Shown here: positions 10,140 to 19,845 of the stretch, piece after piece | How the letters are laid out: every line of letters begins with the position of its first letter | Position numbering within the stretch: the first letter of the stretch is position 1 | DNA from: Bacteroidales bacterium | GTDB lineage: Bacteria > Bacteroidota > Bacteroidia > Bacteroidales > P3 | Reading direction: 5' to 3' | DNA length: 64,000 bases | Assembly: GCA_031263015.1 (NCBI GenBank) | Contig: JAISGN010000020.1 | Coordinates: 21,128-85,127, forward strand | Program-made: the position numbers and the translations under genes | The notes under the pieces: generated by a model | Database searches by the model: none | Seen by the model: only the letters and a program-made list of their open reading frames with translations | Told to the model about the DNA's origin: nothing

Positions 10140-10176
10140 ATAAAATCAACTTTCATCTACACAAAATCAAGATTAA

Positions 10177-11169
10177 ATGGAACGAGGCTTGTATCCGTTG
10201 AAATTTATTCCCCTTATGAAAAAAAAAGTCTGGGGAGGAACAAACATAAAGGACATCTTAAAGATAGATATTGAGCCTTTGGAAAATTGCGGTGAGCTTT
10301 GGGTGCTGTCAGGCATTGAAGGCGAGGAAACCTTAGTTGAGAACGGATTTCTGAAAGAGGCTTCCCTCAAAGAGATTATCTCAATGTATAGCGATGAATT
10401 GCTGGGTGAAGAAAATTTTGAGAAGTTTTATGATGATTTTCCTTTGCTTTTGAAAATTATTGACGCCGAAAAAAACCTCTCAATTCAGGTTCATCCCGAC
10501 GATAACTATGCAGAAGCACACGGATATGCCAATGGAAAGAACGAAATGTGGTATATAATGCACAGCAATCAAGGTTCCGTCTCATGCGGATGGAATAAGA
10601 AAGTTACCAAAGCCCAAGTCATTAACTCAATACGAGATAAGAATCTGCCCGACCTTCTTTTAACCGAACCGGTAAGAGAAGATGATGCATTCTTTGTTGC
10701 TGCCGGCACGATACATGCAATAAACAGCGGCGTGATGCTTGCGGAAATTCAGCAGAGTTCAGACCTCACTTACCGCATATACGATTACGACCGCACGGAT
10801 GCGGAAGGCAATAAAAGAGAACTGCATTTGCAGCAGGCGATTGATGTTTTGGATTTAAGTTATGCAGGAGATACGGCAAAGATTCACTATCATAATCACC
10901 TCAATCACACACATAATATCATTGATACGCCGTTCTTTTCCACCAATATCATCAATCTGGATATGCAAGCCGGATTACGCAAGGATTATTCGGCTCTTGA
11001 CAGTTTTGTTATCTACTTCTGTGTTGGTGGAAAGGCACAAATACAGGCTCTGAACACCACTTTAACCATACAGGCAGGGCAAACAATTCTCCTACCCGCC
11101 ATTACAAAAGAGGCAATCATTGTTCCAACGCCGCAAGTCAAGATTCTGGAATGCACCATCCTTGATTAG
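10177..11169 (+). CDS. manA: Mannose-6-phosphate isomerase (class I)
   Basis: A cupin-fold zinc enzyme of 330 residues that interconverts mannose-6-P and fructose-6-P, feeding GDP-sugar and surface glycan synthesis. Visible marks are PLKFIPLMKKKVWGGT at the N-terminus, GELWVLS near residue 44, the metal-binding QVHPDD near 104 followed by NEMWYIM near 125, and AGTIHAI in the second half. The length matches the short bacterial form. It lies downstream of trpS with no terminator between them. The next gene is separated by array C. Confidence 0.94.
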   Translation: MERGLYPLKFIPLMKKKVWGGTNIKDILKIDIEPLENCGELWVLSGIEGEETLVENGFLKEASLKEIISMYSDELLGEENFEKFYDDFPLLLKIIDAEKNLSIQVHPDDNYAEAHGYANGKNEMWYIMHSNQGSVSCGWNKKVTKAQVINSIRDKNLPDLLLTEPVREDDAFFVAAGTIHAINSGVMLAEIQQSSDLTYRIYDYDRTDAEGNKRELHLQQAIDVLDLSYAGDTAKIHYHNHLNHTHNIIDTPFFSTNIINLDMQAGLRKDYSALDSFVIYFCVGGKAQIQALNTTLTIQAGQTILLPAITKEAIIVPTPQVKILECTILD

Positions 11170-11197
11170 TGCGGGCAGCATCAGCGTTAATTTTTCT

Positions 11198-11302
11198 CAA
11201 AGGCTGTTTGGTGAAAATGAAATCAGGTTTTATTTTTCTAAAACGCCGTTTCATTCGCACGAAAGGCTGTTTTATTTTGATAGAATAGCCTCTTAATAAA
11301 AT
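11198..11302. repeat. 21-nt intergenic array C (5 units) with palindromic tail
   Basis: Units start at 11198, 11219, 11240, 11261 and 11282, with cores GGCTG, TCAGG, CGCCG, GGCTG and a degenerate TAGCC. The unit after the array carries GTGCGGCACGCAC (11311-11323), a form of the palindromic element seen beside other arrays. The rho promoter follows. Confidence 0.88.
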
Positions 11303-11340
11303 TAAAGTAGGTGCGGCACGCACTTTCTCAAAAAAAGTAT

Positions 11341-11348
11341 TATCTTTG
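11341..11348 (+). promoter_or_regulatory. -7 box of the rho promoter
   Basis: TATCTTTG followed by CAGCC. No TTTG at the expected -33 position. The ATG at 11459 leaves a leader of about 100 nt, long enough for autoregulation by Rho, though no structure was identified. Confidence 0.7.
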
Positions 11349-11458
11349 CAGCCTCTTATAAATCAAAAACAGCGGATTTCTTCCGCAAAATCAACAATCA
11401 AATCATTTAACACAAATAACCGCAAGATTTTATCAAATCTTCCATAAATTAATTTTGA

Positions 11459-13249
11459 ATGTATACAAAAATTCAGTTGGAAAACAAAACTTTAGACGAA
11501 CTTAAAGAAATTGCAAAGGGCTTTAATTTTACCAAAGTCGGCAAAATGAACAAACAAGACCTGATTTACAAAATCTTAGACTTTCAGGCAGCCAATCCGA
11601 TAGCCGAAAAACCTCAGCCCAATACTCAAAATATCAGACCAAGACGCAATAATAATAAGCAGAATCAGGACAATAAGGCGGATGAAACAAAGGTTCAAAA
11701 GCCTCAACCAAAGAATGATAAAGATGAGGTAAAGTCTCAAAGCAATGAGGCAAAGGTCGGTGATAATCAAGCAAAGGAAAACGAGCGTAAAGAGTTGTCT
11801 TACACCGCTTCTCCTGCGAAAAAACGCGGCAGACCAAAGCAACAGCCTGCCAAAACAAAGACCGATGAGAGCCAAAGCAACCTTTTCCCAACCCAAACAA
11901 AGGATGAGAAAACGCAAAGCATTGATTTCGGAAATTTAATGCCTGATTTAACTCAACCGAACGTTGATAACAAAGCACCGAAACCTGATAACGAAGCGGC
12001 AAAACCTGATAATAATGCCAGTCAAACGGCTAATAAAAATCCGCAAACGCCCGTTGAACACAATGCTCCCAAGCCTAAAATGCAGCAAAATCAAAATCCG
12101 ATACCGCCCAAACCTCTGTTTAATTTTGAGGAAGAGGGTATTCTTGAAAGCGAAGGAGTGTTGGAAATAATGCCTGAGGGCTATGGATTTCTCAGGTCTT
12201 CGGATTATAATTATCTAACGTCTCCTGATGATGTTTATGTTTCGCAAAACCAGATAAAAACCTTCGGTTTAAAAACAGGAGACACTGTTTTAGGTGCAAT
12301 AAGACCGCCAAAGGACGGCGAGAAGTACTTTCCTCTTGTAAAACCACGCCTTATTAACGGCTGCGACCCTAATATTATTAAAGACAGAGTGCCGTTTGAT
12401 TATCTTACTCCTTTGTTTCCGATGGATAAATTCAAACTTACCGGTCATAAACAGGAGTCTATCAGCACCCGAATCATAGACCTCTTCACTCCGATAGGCA
12501 AAGGACAGCGTGCATTGATAGTTGCGCAGCCTAAAACCGGCAAAACAACCCTGCTAAAAGAAGTTGCCAACGCCATAGCAGCCAATCATCCCGATGTTTA
12601 TCTGATAGTATTGTTGATAGATGAGCGTCCGGAGGAAGTAACCGATATGCAGAGGACGGTAAATGCAGAAGTTATTGCATCCACATTTGATGAGCCTGCC
12701 GACAAACACGTTAAGATTGCAAATATTGTTTTGGAAAAAGCCAAGAGATTAACCGAATGCGGACATGATGTGGTGATTGTGCTTGATAGTATTACGAGAT
12801 TGGCTCGCGCTTATAACACAGTAGCACCCGCATCGGGCAAAGTATTATCGGGAGGAGTTGAAGCCAATGCACTGCAAAAGCCAAAGAGATTTTTCGGAGC
12901 AGCTCGCAACATAGAGAATGGGGGCAGTCTGACAATTATTGCTACGGCTCTGATAGAAACTGGCTCAAAAATGGACGAGGTAATCTTTGAAGAATTTAAG
13001 GGAACGGGCAATATGGAGTTGCAATTGGACAGAAAACTGAGCAATAAACGCATTTACCCGGCTATAGACCTTGTTACATCTTCCACACGCAGGGAAGACT
13101 TGCTTCAAGAGGACAGTATAGTGAGCCGAATGAGGGTTTTGAGAAATCATATTGCAGATATGAATTCCACAGAGTCTATGAACATAGTCCATGACCTGAT
13201 GGCAAAGACACGAAGCAATGAAGAATTTCTGATAATGATGAATTCGTAA
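11459..13249 (+). CDS. rho: Transcription termination factor Rho with long disordered insert
   Basis: A hexameric RNA helicase of 596 residues that terminates transcription. Residues 1-47 form the SAP-like Rho N-terminal helix domain. Residues ~48-225 are a low-complexity segment rich in N, Q, K, P, E and D, including a KKRGRPK basic patch. An RNA-binding cold-shock-like domain follows (~228-300, with [15 protein letters not shown]). The RecA-like ATPase has Walker A around PKTGKTT (~360) and Walker B around VIVLDSITR (~438). E. coli Rho has 419 residues, so the extra length is the insert. Such inserts are known in Bacteroidota Rho, where one was shown to drive condensate formation. The gene is monocistronic. 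Confidence 0.96.
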   Translation: MYTKIQLENKTLDELKEIAKGFNFTKVGKMNKQDLIYKILDFQAANPIAEKPQPNTQNIRPRRNNNKQNQDNKADETKVQKPQPKNDKDEVKSQSNEAKVGDNQAKENERKELSYTASPAKKRGRPKQQPAKTKTDESQSNLFPTQTKDEKTQSIDFGNLMPDLTQPNVDNKAPKPDNEAAKPDNNASQTANKNPQTPVEHNAPKPKMQQNQNPIPPKPLFNFEEEGILESEGVLEIMPEGYGFLRSSDYNYLTSPDDVYVSQNQIKTFGLKTGDTVLGAIRPPKDGEKYFPLVKPRLINGCDPNIIKDRVPFDYLTPLFPMDKFKLTGHKQESISTRIIDLFTPIGKGQRALIVAQPKTGKTTLLKEVANAIAANHPDVYLIVLLIDERPEEVTDMQRTVNAEVIASTFDEPADKHVKIANIVLEKAKRLTECGHDVVIVLDSITRLARAYNTVAPASGKVLSGGVEANALQKPKRFFGAARNIENGGSLTIIATALIETGSKMDEVIFEEFKGTGNMELQLDRKLSNKRIYPAIDLVTSSTRREDLLQEDSIVSRMRVLRNHIADMNSTESMNIVHDLMAKTRSNEEFLIMMNS

Positions 13250-13333
13250 CAACAACTCTTCGTTTTATTCCTTTCTTATCTCATTAAAAAATGCCGTAAC
13301 AGCGTAAGAATGTTATATTAAGAAGAAATACCT

Positions 13334-13341
13334 TATCTTTG
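13334..13341 (+). promoter_or_regulatory. -7 box before the M1 peptidase gene
   Basis: TATCTTTG followed by CAGCC. The box overlaps an upstream in-frame ATG at 13339, which is why the ATG at 13378 was chosen as the start. Confidence 0.75.
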
Positions 13342-13377
13342 CAGCCTTTAAAAATCATAAACACAAGATTTATCGCT

Positions 13378-15339
13378 ATGAAGACAAGTAATACGATATT
13401 AATATGTGCTTTTACCGCATTTATTGTGTCGTTTGCCGAAATTGCAACCGCACATCAGGACAATCATTCCAAGTGTTCGCACGCACGAAACGACACAAAA
13501 GGCATACCAAGCCTGATGCCAACAGCCTTACAGCAAAGATACGATTTGAAGTATTATTGCTTCAATTTATCGGTATCAGATACCACGACAGCGTTATCAG
13601 GTTTCGTTACGATGAAAGCAGCATCCGTTGTGCCGATACTTGATTCTATTTCGTTCTATCTGCATTCCGATTATATTATTGACAGCGTTAAACTTAACGA
13701 TATCGCTGTTCCTTTTATCACAACGGGGCATGAGCGGATTATTCCCAACGTTCATCTTGAGCAAAGCACGCTTTTTGATGTCCAAATCTTTTATCACGGC
13801 AAGCATACCAACGCTTCGGCGGAGGATTGGACGAACGGCATTTACTCAAACTTCGTTTTAGGCAATCATATCACCTGGACAATTTCCGTTCCCTTTACAG
13901 CATACGGCTGGTATCCTGCAAAGCATCAGTTAAACGACAAAATAGATTCGGCAGACCTGCATTTCACCACATCGTTATCAAACAAGGTGGCATCCAATGG
14001 GCTATTGACAAGCGTGGATACGCTATCCGACAATATGATACGCTACAACTGGAAAACCAATTACCCTATTGATTATTATCTTATAGCCTTTGGCGTCAGC
14101 AATTACAGAGAACATCATTTTAATGTGGCGTTAAACGATGCGGATAGCCTGCCTGTGATGAATTATATCTACAATGATGACGATTTTTTCAACCAAGCGG
14201 TAAGCGACCTCAACGTTGTAGGCGATATGTTGCGGTTTTATTCCGATACTTTTTGCCTTTATCCTTTTATAAACGAGAAATACGGGCATATGTCAGCACC
14301 TATAAGCGGCGGAATGGAGCATCAGACCATGATAACAATGATGGATTATGATGAAGACTTGATTGCGCACGAGATGTCTCACCAATGGTTCGGCGATATG
14401 GTTACTTGCGCCTCATTTGAGCACGTTTGGCTCAACGAAGGCTTCGCAACATATTGTGCAAACTACCTTATGCGGGAATACAGGCACGGTTTCAATGATG
14501 CACAAGCACATTTGCGTGCATTAAGAGGAAGTTTGGTTAATTATAAGTCTGGTTCTGTCCGTGTGCCTGCTGATAACACGAGTTTCGAACGCATCTATAA
14601 CGGAACATTAACTTATAATAAAGGAGCGTTAGTGCTTCATAATTTACGCTTTGTTGTCAATGACGATGCGAAGTTTTTCCTTGCCATACGGAAATATCTT
14701 AACAGATTTGCGTATTCAACTGCTACGACAGCGGATTTTCAATCCGTAATGGAGGAAGAAGCGAATATTGATTTGGATGCTTTCTTTAATCAATGGTTTT
14801 ACGGGGAAGGCTATCCTGTATTCAAGATTGCTTACTGGCAAGAGGGCAATAATCTCAATCTTTCTTCGCATCAGAGCGGCACATCGCCATCTACTCCGTT
14901 TTTTAAGACCCCTTTTGAAATTGAAATCAAATATAAAGACAACTCAAAGGAGAGAATACGCCTCTATCATCAAGATTCCGTCCAACAATTCAGCGTTCCG
15001 ATTTCGGCAAACAAAGAAATAGACAAACTAATCTTTGACCCTGATATGCGATTGCTGTCATCGGGCAGTTGCTATTATGAAGTCCGGCTGAGAGATGTTG
15101 ATAACGGAACATTAAAAGCAAACCTCTACCCTAATCCTGCAAAGCATCAGCTTAATATTTCCTGCTCCGAAATTATGCAAACGGCAGAAATCTGCAATAT
15201 AAGCGGACAAAAAACAGCCGTAATCCCAATTCATAATACGCAAACAACAATAGACGTTGCCAATCTCGCAAAAGGACAATACATAATCACCATTCACACC
15301 GACAAAGGCAGCATCCTGAAACGTTTTTCCTTACAATAA
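13378..15339 (+). CDS. M1-family aminopeptidase with T9SS sorting domain
   Basis: 653 residues from the ATG at 13378; the earlier in-frame ATG lies in the promoter. A hydrophobic N-terminus (MKTSNTILICAFTAFIVSFA) is the likely signal peptide. The gluzincin zinc site is HEMSH at 331-335, with the third ligand Glu354 in NEGF, the exact HExxH-x18-E spacing. The substrate-binding motif reads GGMEH rather than the usual GAMEN, which may alter N-terminal amine recognition. The C-terminus carries LYPNPAKHQL and ends GSILKRFSLQ, a T9SS type A domain, so the enzyme acts at or outside the cell surface. The glycosyltransferase gene begins 23 bp after it and is likely cotranscribed. Confidence 0.93.
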   Translation: MKTSNTILICAFTAFIVSFAEIATAHQDNHSKCSHARNDTKGIPSLMPTALQQRYDLKYYCFNLSVSDTTTALSGFVTMKAASVVPILDSISFYLHSDYIIDSVKLNDIAVPFITTGHERIIPNVHLEQSTLFDVQIFYHGKHTNASAEDWTNGIYSNFVLGNHITWTISVPFTAYGWYPAKHQLNDKIDSADLHFTTSLSNKVASNGLLTSVDTLSDNMIRYNWKTNYPIDYYLIAFGVSNYREHHFNVALNDADSLPVMNYIYNDDDFFNQAVSDLNVVGDMLRFYSDTFCLYPFINEKYGHMSAPISGGMEHQTMITMMDYDEDLIAHEMSHQWFGDMVTCASFEHVWLNEGFATYCANYLMREYRHGFNDAQAHLRALRGSLVNYKSGSVRVPADNTSFERIYNGTLTYNKGALVLHNLRFVVNDDAKFFLAIRKYLNRFAYSTATTADFQSVMEEEANIDLDAFFNQWFYGEGYPVFKIAYWQEGNNLNLSSHQSGTSPSTPFFKTPFEIEIKYKDNSKERIRLYHQDSVQQFSVPISANKEIDKLIFDPDMRLLSSGSCYYEVRLRDVDNGTLKANLYPNPAKHQLNISCSEIMQTAEICNISGQKTAVIPIHNTQTTIDVANLAKGQYIITIHTDKGSILKRFSLQ

Positions 15340-15362
15340 TATAATAATAGGCAACAATATTT

Positions 15363-16859
15363 ATGACAAACAACAGAAGAACGTCTTTAATCCTCATAGG
15401 AATATTTTTTATCCTCAGTATATATCCGCTTTTTGCCTATCTGGGCAATTATGTCTTGCATATATGGGACGAAGGTCTCTATGCGGCAAGCGCAGCTGAG
15501 CTTACGCAAACAGGAAACATCTTTGTACGGACATTTAACTTCAAACCCGATATGTGGGTTACCAAACCGCCACTCGGACTCTGGCTTCAAGCAATCAGCA
15601 TTGAGGTTTTCGGCTTAAATGAGTTTGCCGTGCGATTTCCGTCTGCTGTTGCCGCCGTACTAACGGGCATTATAATTATTCTTTTCGCAGGTAAATTGCA
15701 GCGTCCCTTTATAGGATTTTATGCGGCGCTGATTCTAATATTATCAAAAGGCATTATAGGCTGGTATCACGTTTGTCGCAGCGGAGATTACGAAAGTTTG
15801 CTACTTCTTTTCGTTACAACATACATTTTATGCTTCTATCTGTATTGCTATTTCAAAAAGAACGTTTATTTACTTATCTTCTTCATCGCCTTAACCCTTG
15901 CCGTACTGACCAAAAGCGTGCAAGCGCTAATCCCTATGCCCGCTTTATTTTTATATGCCTTGTATAAAAAAGACGTTTTACGCATTTTGAAAAGCAGAAC
16001 CTTTTATTGGGGAATATTGATTTTTGTTTTGCTTGTCGGAACGTATTACATCGGACGGGAATTACAAAACAACGGTTATCTGAAAGCAGTTTGGAACGAA
16101 GAGCTTGGCGGAAGATTTAACCATACTATTGATGGTCATAAGCATGGATTCGGCTTCTATTTTGAGAAACTCTACCAATATTTCTCTTCTTATTTCATTT
16201 GGATATTGCCTGTTGCGATTGCGCTGAATTGGTTTGTGAAATCAAAATCGGACAACAAAGCATTATCTTTATTAAGAAAGGATTTATCAATCTATACCTT
16301 CGGAACGGCAATAGTATATCTGCTCATAATCAGTTGTGCCAAAACAAAATTAGAATGGTACAATATAATAACGCTGCCGCTCTTTGCAATATTTATAGGA
16401 ATCGCCTTAGAAAGAATCCATTTCTTCATAAAAGAGAGAACAAACAAAGTTTTGCCGTTTGTTTTTATGATTGCCTTGTTTTCATACCCTGCTTTAAAAG
16501 CCGTAAATAGCGTTCAAGAACTTAAAAACTTTGATACAAACTGGGATACCAAGCGAGTAAATCGTTTTTACATTATGAAACGGATTGCAAACAAAGAACT
16601 GCCGTATCAAAATCTCAAAGTAATTTTATGGGGCGACAAAGAATGGGATAATAACTATGATTCGTTCTTCTATTTCTACATAATGCGGGAGAAAGGCGTC
16701 AATCTGACTTACCGAAACCTCATATCTGATGTGCAGGTCGGCGATACATTGTTAGTAAATGAGCCAAGAACTATGGCAATCATTGATTCGCTGTTCGCCT
16801 ACGAGGTTTTGCTGTCCGAATACGACAATCGCATAATTTCAATTCAAGCAAAGAAATAA
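15363..16859 (+). CDS. ArnT-like/GT39-family membrane glycosyltransferase
   Basis: An integral membrane protein of 498 residues with about 10-12 hydrophobic segments. The first loop has the WDEGLYA motif; the acidic pair is the family's catalytic feature. The K-P-P-L motif (VTKPPLGLWL) follows near residue 62. Both are typical of the ArnT/PMT superfamily, which transfers sugars from polyprenyl-phosphate donors to lipid A, protein or glycan. The acceptor cannot be told from sequence. With the preceding T9SS peptidase it may form a two-gene unit, and modification of surface material is plausible. It ends next to array D. Confidence 0.85.
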   Translation: MTNNRRTSLILIGIFFILSIYPLFAYLGNYVLHIWDEGLYAASAAELTQTGNIFVRTFNFKPDMWVTKPPLGLWLQAISIEVFGLNEFAVRFPSAVAAVLTGIIIILFAGKLQRPFIGFYAALILILSKGIIGWYHVCRSGDYESLLLLFVTTYILCFYLYCYFKKNVYLLIFFIALTLAVLTKSVQALIPMPALFLYALYKKDVLRILKSRTFYWGILIFVLLVGTYYIGRELQNNGYLKAVWNEELGGRFNHTIDGHKHGFGFYFEKLYQYFSSYFIWILPVAIALNWFVKSKSDNKALSLLRKDLSIYTFGTAIVYLLIISCAKTKLEWYNIITLPLFAIFIGIALERIHFFIKERTNKVLPFVFMIALFSYPALKAVNSVQELKNFDTNWDTKRVNRFYIMKRIANKELPYQNLKVILWGDKEWDNNYDSFFYFYIMREKGVNLTYRNLISDVQVGDTLLVNEPRTMAIIDSLFAYEVLLSEYDNRIISIQAKK

Positions 16860-16860
16860 T

Positions 16861-16923
16861 AAAACAGCCTTTCGTGCGAATGAAATGAGGTTTTATTTTT
16901 CTAAAAGGCTGTTTTATTTTGAC
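16861..16923. repeat. 21-nt intergenic array D (3 units) between convergent genes
   Basis: Units start at 16861, 16882 and 16903, with cores CAGCC, TGAGG and GGCTG. The array fills the gap between the convergent glycosyltransferase and deacetylase genes. Its outer units can pair (AAAACAGCC with GGCTGTTTT), so it may serve as a bidirectional terminator here. Confidence 0.88.
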
Positions 16924-16937
16924 GAAATGGGATAACG

Positions 16938-18212
16938 TTATTGCGAAAGGCGGTTTGCGTATTCTATTGTTTGCTTATAGATTGATTTCCAGCCCTTCCA
17001 TTCATCTGTTTCGCTCATATTCTGATTATGAAACACGCTTATAAATTCGCCATCCACTGCCTTAACAGCGTCAATCATCGTTTTGATTGTTTGCAAGGGC
17101 GTTTGGGAATAATATTGCTGCAAAGTAACGTCCATAATTGCGTAAGGATGAACAACTAACGGCGTTTGCGTCTCACGTTGCAAGTCATAAAAATGATAAG
17201 GCGTGCAAATGGAAGCACGAAAGCCTACTTTATCCGTATAACCCATTGAATAATCATCAGTTATGCCAAGTTCCGTCAAAACGTTATAAGACTTCGGCAA
17301 ACTGAAACGAATGAAATGAAAACGGGAATCGGCAATCGGCTGATGCGGAATGACGTTTTGCAGATTTTTTATCTCCTTTTCAATTATTGTTTTCTTTGAA
17401 TCGGAGGCGTAAGAGGGGTGAATACCAATTTTATACTGCGTTGCAAGGCGGCGAATAATGGTTTGAAAATCCCGATTCTTGATATTGATATTTTTATCAA
17501 AGCGTCCATAGCGACCGACCTGCATAAAAAACATCGTTTTCGCCTTATTATCCTCCGCAACCTTGGTTATAAAGTCAAAATTGTTTGCAATATCTTCCTC
17601 AATATCAAGGAGTATTTTGATACGGGTAAGCATCATCGCCGCATTCCTGCGTACCAACACATCGCGGCAAAGCCCTGCAAGACTCAAAGCAAGCCCCTTA
17701 CCCTTGAAAGCAAAGACCGAATCAACGTCTATTGTGTTTATGAAATTGTATTGGCGATTGCGGAAAACAAGGTGAGGATATGCGGCAATAAGCCTTGCTT
17801 TCAAAGCCTTAGCCCAAAGATTCACAAGCGGCAAATGAAGCAAGCCCTGTTTGAAAGCCGATGATGATGATGCGGGATAGCGTTTGTGAATATCCGAATC
17901 AAAGGGCAGATATTCCTCATAGCGGCTTACGCACATGAAAGCAGCAGAGAACATATCAAAGTCTTTGTCTTGTGAATTTAAGGTGATGTTTTGCTGCTTT
18001 ATAACGCCGATTTCGTACAACAAATCAGCGGTTCGCTGCACAAAAACCTCATCACATATTTTTGAAACAGCGTAAGAGAGTTTCTCTTCTTTGCTTTGGA
18101 TAAATTCTTCCTTGCTTTTAGCAAAATGAAACGGCGTTCCAACCAAATCATTCAGCAAAAGGTCAAAAATATAGCGAACTCTCGGCGTTATTTTATCAAC
18201 AAAGACAAGCAT
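16938..18212 (-). CDS. Polysaccharide deacetylase-family protein
   Basis: 424 residues from the ATG at 18212, chosen because an earlier in-frame ATG (18320) lies inside lptB while this one sits 10 bp after the lptB stop. The N-terminal ~180 residues resemble the domain that precedes the catalytic part in Bacteroidota members. The NodB-like region includes a DVD motif (NTIDVDSVFAF), AKTMFFMQVG, IGIHPSY and VVHPYAIMD, matching the expected metal-binding Asp/His positions. It probably hydrolyses N- or O-acetyl groups on a surface polysaccharide. No signal peptide is evident. It is the last gene of an envelope cluster with lptB. Confidence 0.8.
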   Translation of the reverse strand: MLVFVDKITPRVRYIFDLLLNDLVGTPFHFAKSKEEFIQSKEEKLSYAVSKICDEVFVQRTADLLYEIGVIKQQNITLNSQDKDFDMFSAAFMCVSRYEEYLPFDSDIHKRYPASSSSAFKQGLLHLPLVNLWAKALKARLIAAYPHLVFRNRQYNFINTIDVDSVFAFKGKGLALSLAGLCRDVLVRRNAAMMLTRIKILLDIEEDIANNFDFITKVAEDNKAKTMFFMQVGRYGRFDKNINIKNRDFQTIIRRLATQYKIGIHPSYASDSKKTIIEKEIKNLQNVIPHQPIADSRFHFIRFSLPKSYNVLTELGITDDYSMGYTDKVGFRASICTPYHFYDLQRETQTPLVVHPYAIMDVTLQQYYSQTPLQTIKTMIDAVKAVDGEFISVFHNQNMSETDEWKGWKSIYKQTIEYANRLSQ

Positions 18213-18222
18213 AAGACGGCAT

Positions 18223-18945
18223 TTAGCGTAACTCAAAGTTGTCTCCAAGATAGCGTTTCCGCACCTGCTCGTCGGCAGCCAACTCTTCGGGCGTTCCAGC
18301 CTTGAATACCGAGCCGTCAATCAGCAGATAAGCCCTGTTAGTTATGGAAAGCGTCTCATGAACGTTGTGGTCGGTGATAAGAACGCCGATATTCTTGTCC
18401 TTTAACGTGCGAACAATGCTCTGAATGTCCTGAACGGCTATCGGATCCACGCCGGCAAAAGGTTCATCCAAAAGAATAAATTTAGGATCTGAGGCTAAGG
18501 CACGTGCAATCTCTGTTCGGCGCCGCTCTCCTCCCGAAAGCTGAATTCCTTTGCTCTTTCTGATGTGAGTAAGTGAGAATTCCTCAAGCAGAGAGTTCAT
18601 TTTGGCAATACGTTCCGCCTTTGTCATATCCATAAATTCAAGAACCGCCATAATGTTGTCTTCAACCGAAAGATTACGAAATACAGATGCTTCCTGCGCA
18701 AGATACCCTACTCCCATCTTAGCCCGTTTGTACATAGGCATATCAGTGATGTCTTCATTATCAAGAAACACCCGCCCGCTGAAAGGCTGTATCAAGCCCA
18801 CCATCATATAGAACGTTGTCGTCTTACCTGCTCCGTTGGGACCAAGCAAGCCTACTATTTCTCCCTGATTTACATCTATTGAAACGCCCTTTACTACCGT
18901 CCGTTTTTTATACTTCTTAACTACATCGGTTGTGTATAATCTCAT
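18223..18945 (-). CDS. lptB: LPS export ABC transporter ATP-binding protein
   Basis: A cytoplasmic ATPase of 240 residues that powers the LptBFGC complex, moving lipopolysaccharide from the inner membrane to the outer membrane. Walker A is GPNGAGKTT (35-43). The Q-loop is in YLAQEASVF, the signature is LSGGERRR, Walker B is [12 protein letters not shown], and the H-loop is ITDHNVHET. The [16 protein letters not shown] stretch is diagnostic for LptB. The permease genes lptF/G are not adjacent, which is common. It lies between omp28 (18 bp upstream) and the deacetylase gene (10 bp downstream). Confidence 0.95.
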   Translation of the reverse strand: MRLYTTDVVKKYKKRTVVKGVSIDVNQGEIVGLLGPNGAGKTTTFYMMVGLIQPFSGRVFLDNEDITDMPMYKRAKMGVGYLAQEASVFRNLSVEDNIMAVLEFMDMTKAERIAKMNSLLEEFSLTHIRKSKGIQLSGGERRRTEIARALASDPKFILLDEPFAGVDPIAVQDIQSIVRTLKDKNIGVLITDHNVHETLSITNRAYLLIDGSVFKAGTPEELAADEQVRKRYLGDNFELR

Positions 18946-18962
18946 AGCCTTCCCTCACTTTA

Positions 18963-19826
18963 TTAGTGTAAAGCGACCTCATTGACCTGCAAAACTTCCT
19001 TTGTGGCGGCGTCTGTTACGAAAACAATCACATGACAGTTGCTTAGATTCCATTCTTTCTTGACTCCGATGTAGTAATTCTTCTTAACAGTGTCGCCTTG
19101 CCTTGCTTCATTGGCGGTTAAAGGGAAATCCGTTATGCCGTTATCTCGCAATACGTGATTGAATTGATAATTGTCAATCCACGGAGTTGCACCTATGGTT
19201 GCGTTTCCATTGGCTTGCAAACCTGTTATGCTGTTTTCAAGTACCAAAACATTGATTAATGTCGGCGAAGGATAGGATTGCAAAAATTTGTTCTCACAAC
19301 TGATGATTATTTTAGAGTTTTGCTCTACCGAAGCACCGAGATTGATGTCCAAAACGTGTTCTCGCTGGCTTCTTTGCTCAATTTTCGTCTGCCAATCATT
19401 GTAAGATACCGCCACAGAGCCGTTTTCTTTCACCCGATTTATCACTCCGACCGGATAAGAGGTTAATCCGAAATCCGCATTCCACTGATTGCCGTAAGGA
19501 GTCCTCAAATCAAGATTGTCATTAGCAGCAGCAGGCGTAGCAAATCCCCCTGCATGAACCGCCATCACGATAAGGTTGTCGTATTGTGTGAGAAGGTTAT
19601 TGACAACCTCTGTTGCAGTCGGACAATTGGTGCATTTCCAACCCGTATAATCTTCAAGTAAAACTCTCTGTCTGCTTTCGGTGTTGGTTATCGTTGCTGT
19701 CTGCGATGTCTCACCAAAGAAAAGAGGTGTTAAAATCTCATTTTCTTCAATATTACCGCAAGATACAAACAATGCAAGGGCTGAAATAATGACCGATAAC
19801 CATATTTTATTATATTGTCTTTTCAT
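18963..19826 (-). CDS. Omp28-related outer-membrane lipoprotein
   Basis: A lipoprotein of 287 residues with lipobox LFVSC (Cys23). The N-terminal half has a thioredoxin-like start: YTGWKCTNCPTA, with a C65-x2-C68 pair, then SYPVGVINR, which resembles the cis-Pro loop. The second half is the beta-sandwich of the Omp28 family (N-term VLLEDYTG, end VIVFVTDAATKEVLQVNE). Omp28 proteins of Porphyromonas are surface-exposed. The gene lies directly after the DUF6029 and TlpA-like genes, suggesting one envelope redox or secretion-related unit. Exact function is unknown. Confidence 0.85.
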   Translation of the reverse strand: MKRQYNKIWLSVIISALALFVSCGNIEENEILTPLFFGETSQTATITNTESRQRVLLEDYTGWKCTNCPTATEVVNNLLTQYDNLIVMAVHAGGFATPAAANDNLDLRTPYGNQWNADFGLTSYPVGVINRVKENGSVAVSYNDWQTKIEQRSQREHVLDINLGASVEQNSKIIISCENKFLQSYPSPTLINVLVLENSITGLQANGNATIGATPWIDNYQFNHVLRDNGITDFPLTANEARQGDTVKKNYYIGVKKEWNLSNCHVIVFVTDAATKEVLQVNEVALH

Positions 19827-19845
19827 TTTACGCTATGTTTTATTG

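Noticed and set aside
11138..11323. Small minus-strand open frame over array C
   Set aside because: Same reason: translation of array units, overlapping the end of manA.
17418..17864. 148-residue plus-strand open frame
   Set aside because: It lies antisense within the deacetylase gene with no promoter or recognisable family.
18213..18320. N-terminal extension of the polysaccharide deacetylase
   Set aside because: It overlaps the end of lptB by about 100 bp and matches nothing; the ATG at 18212 follows the lptB stop.
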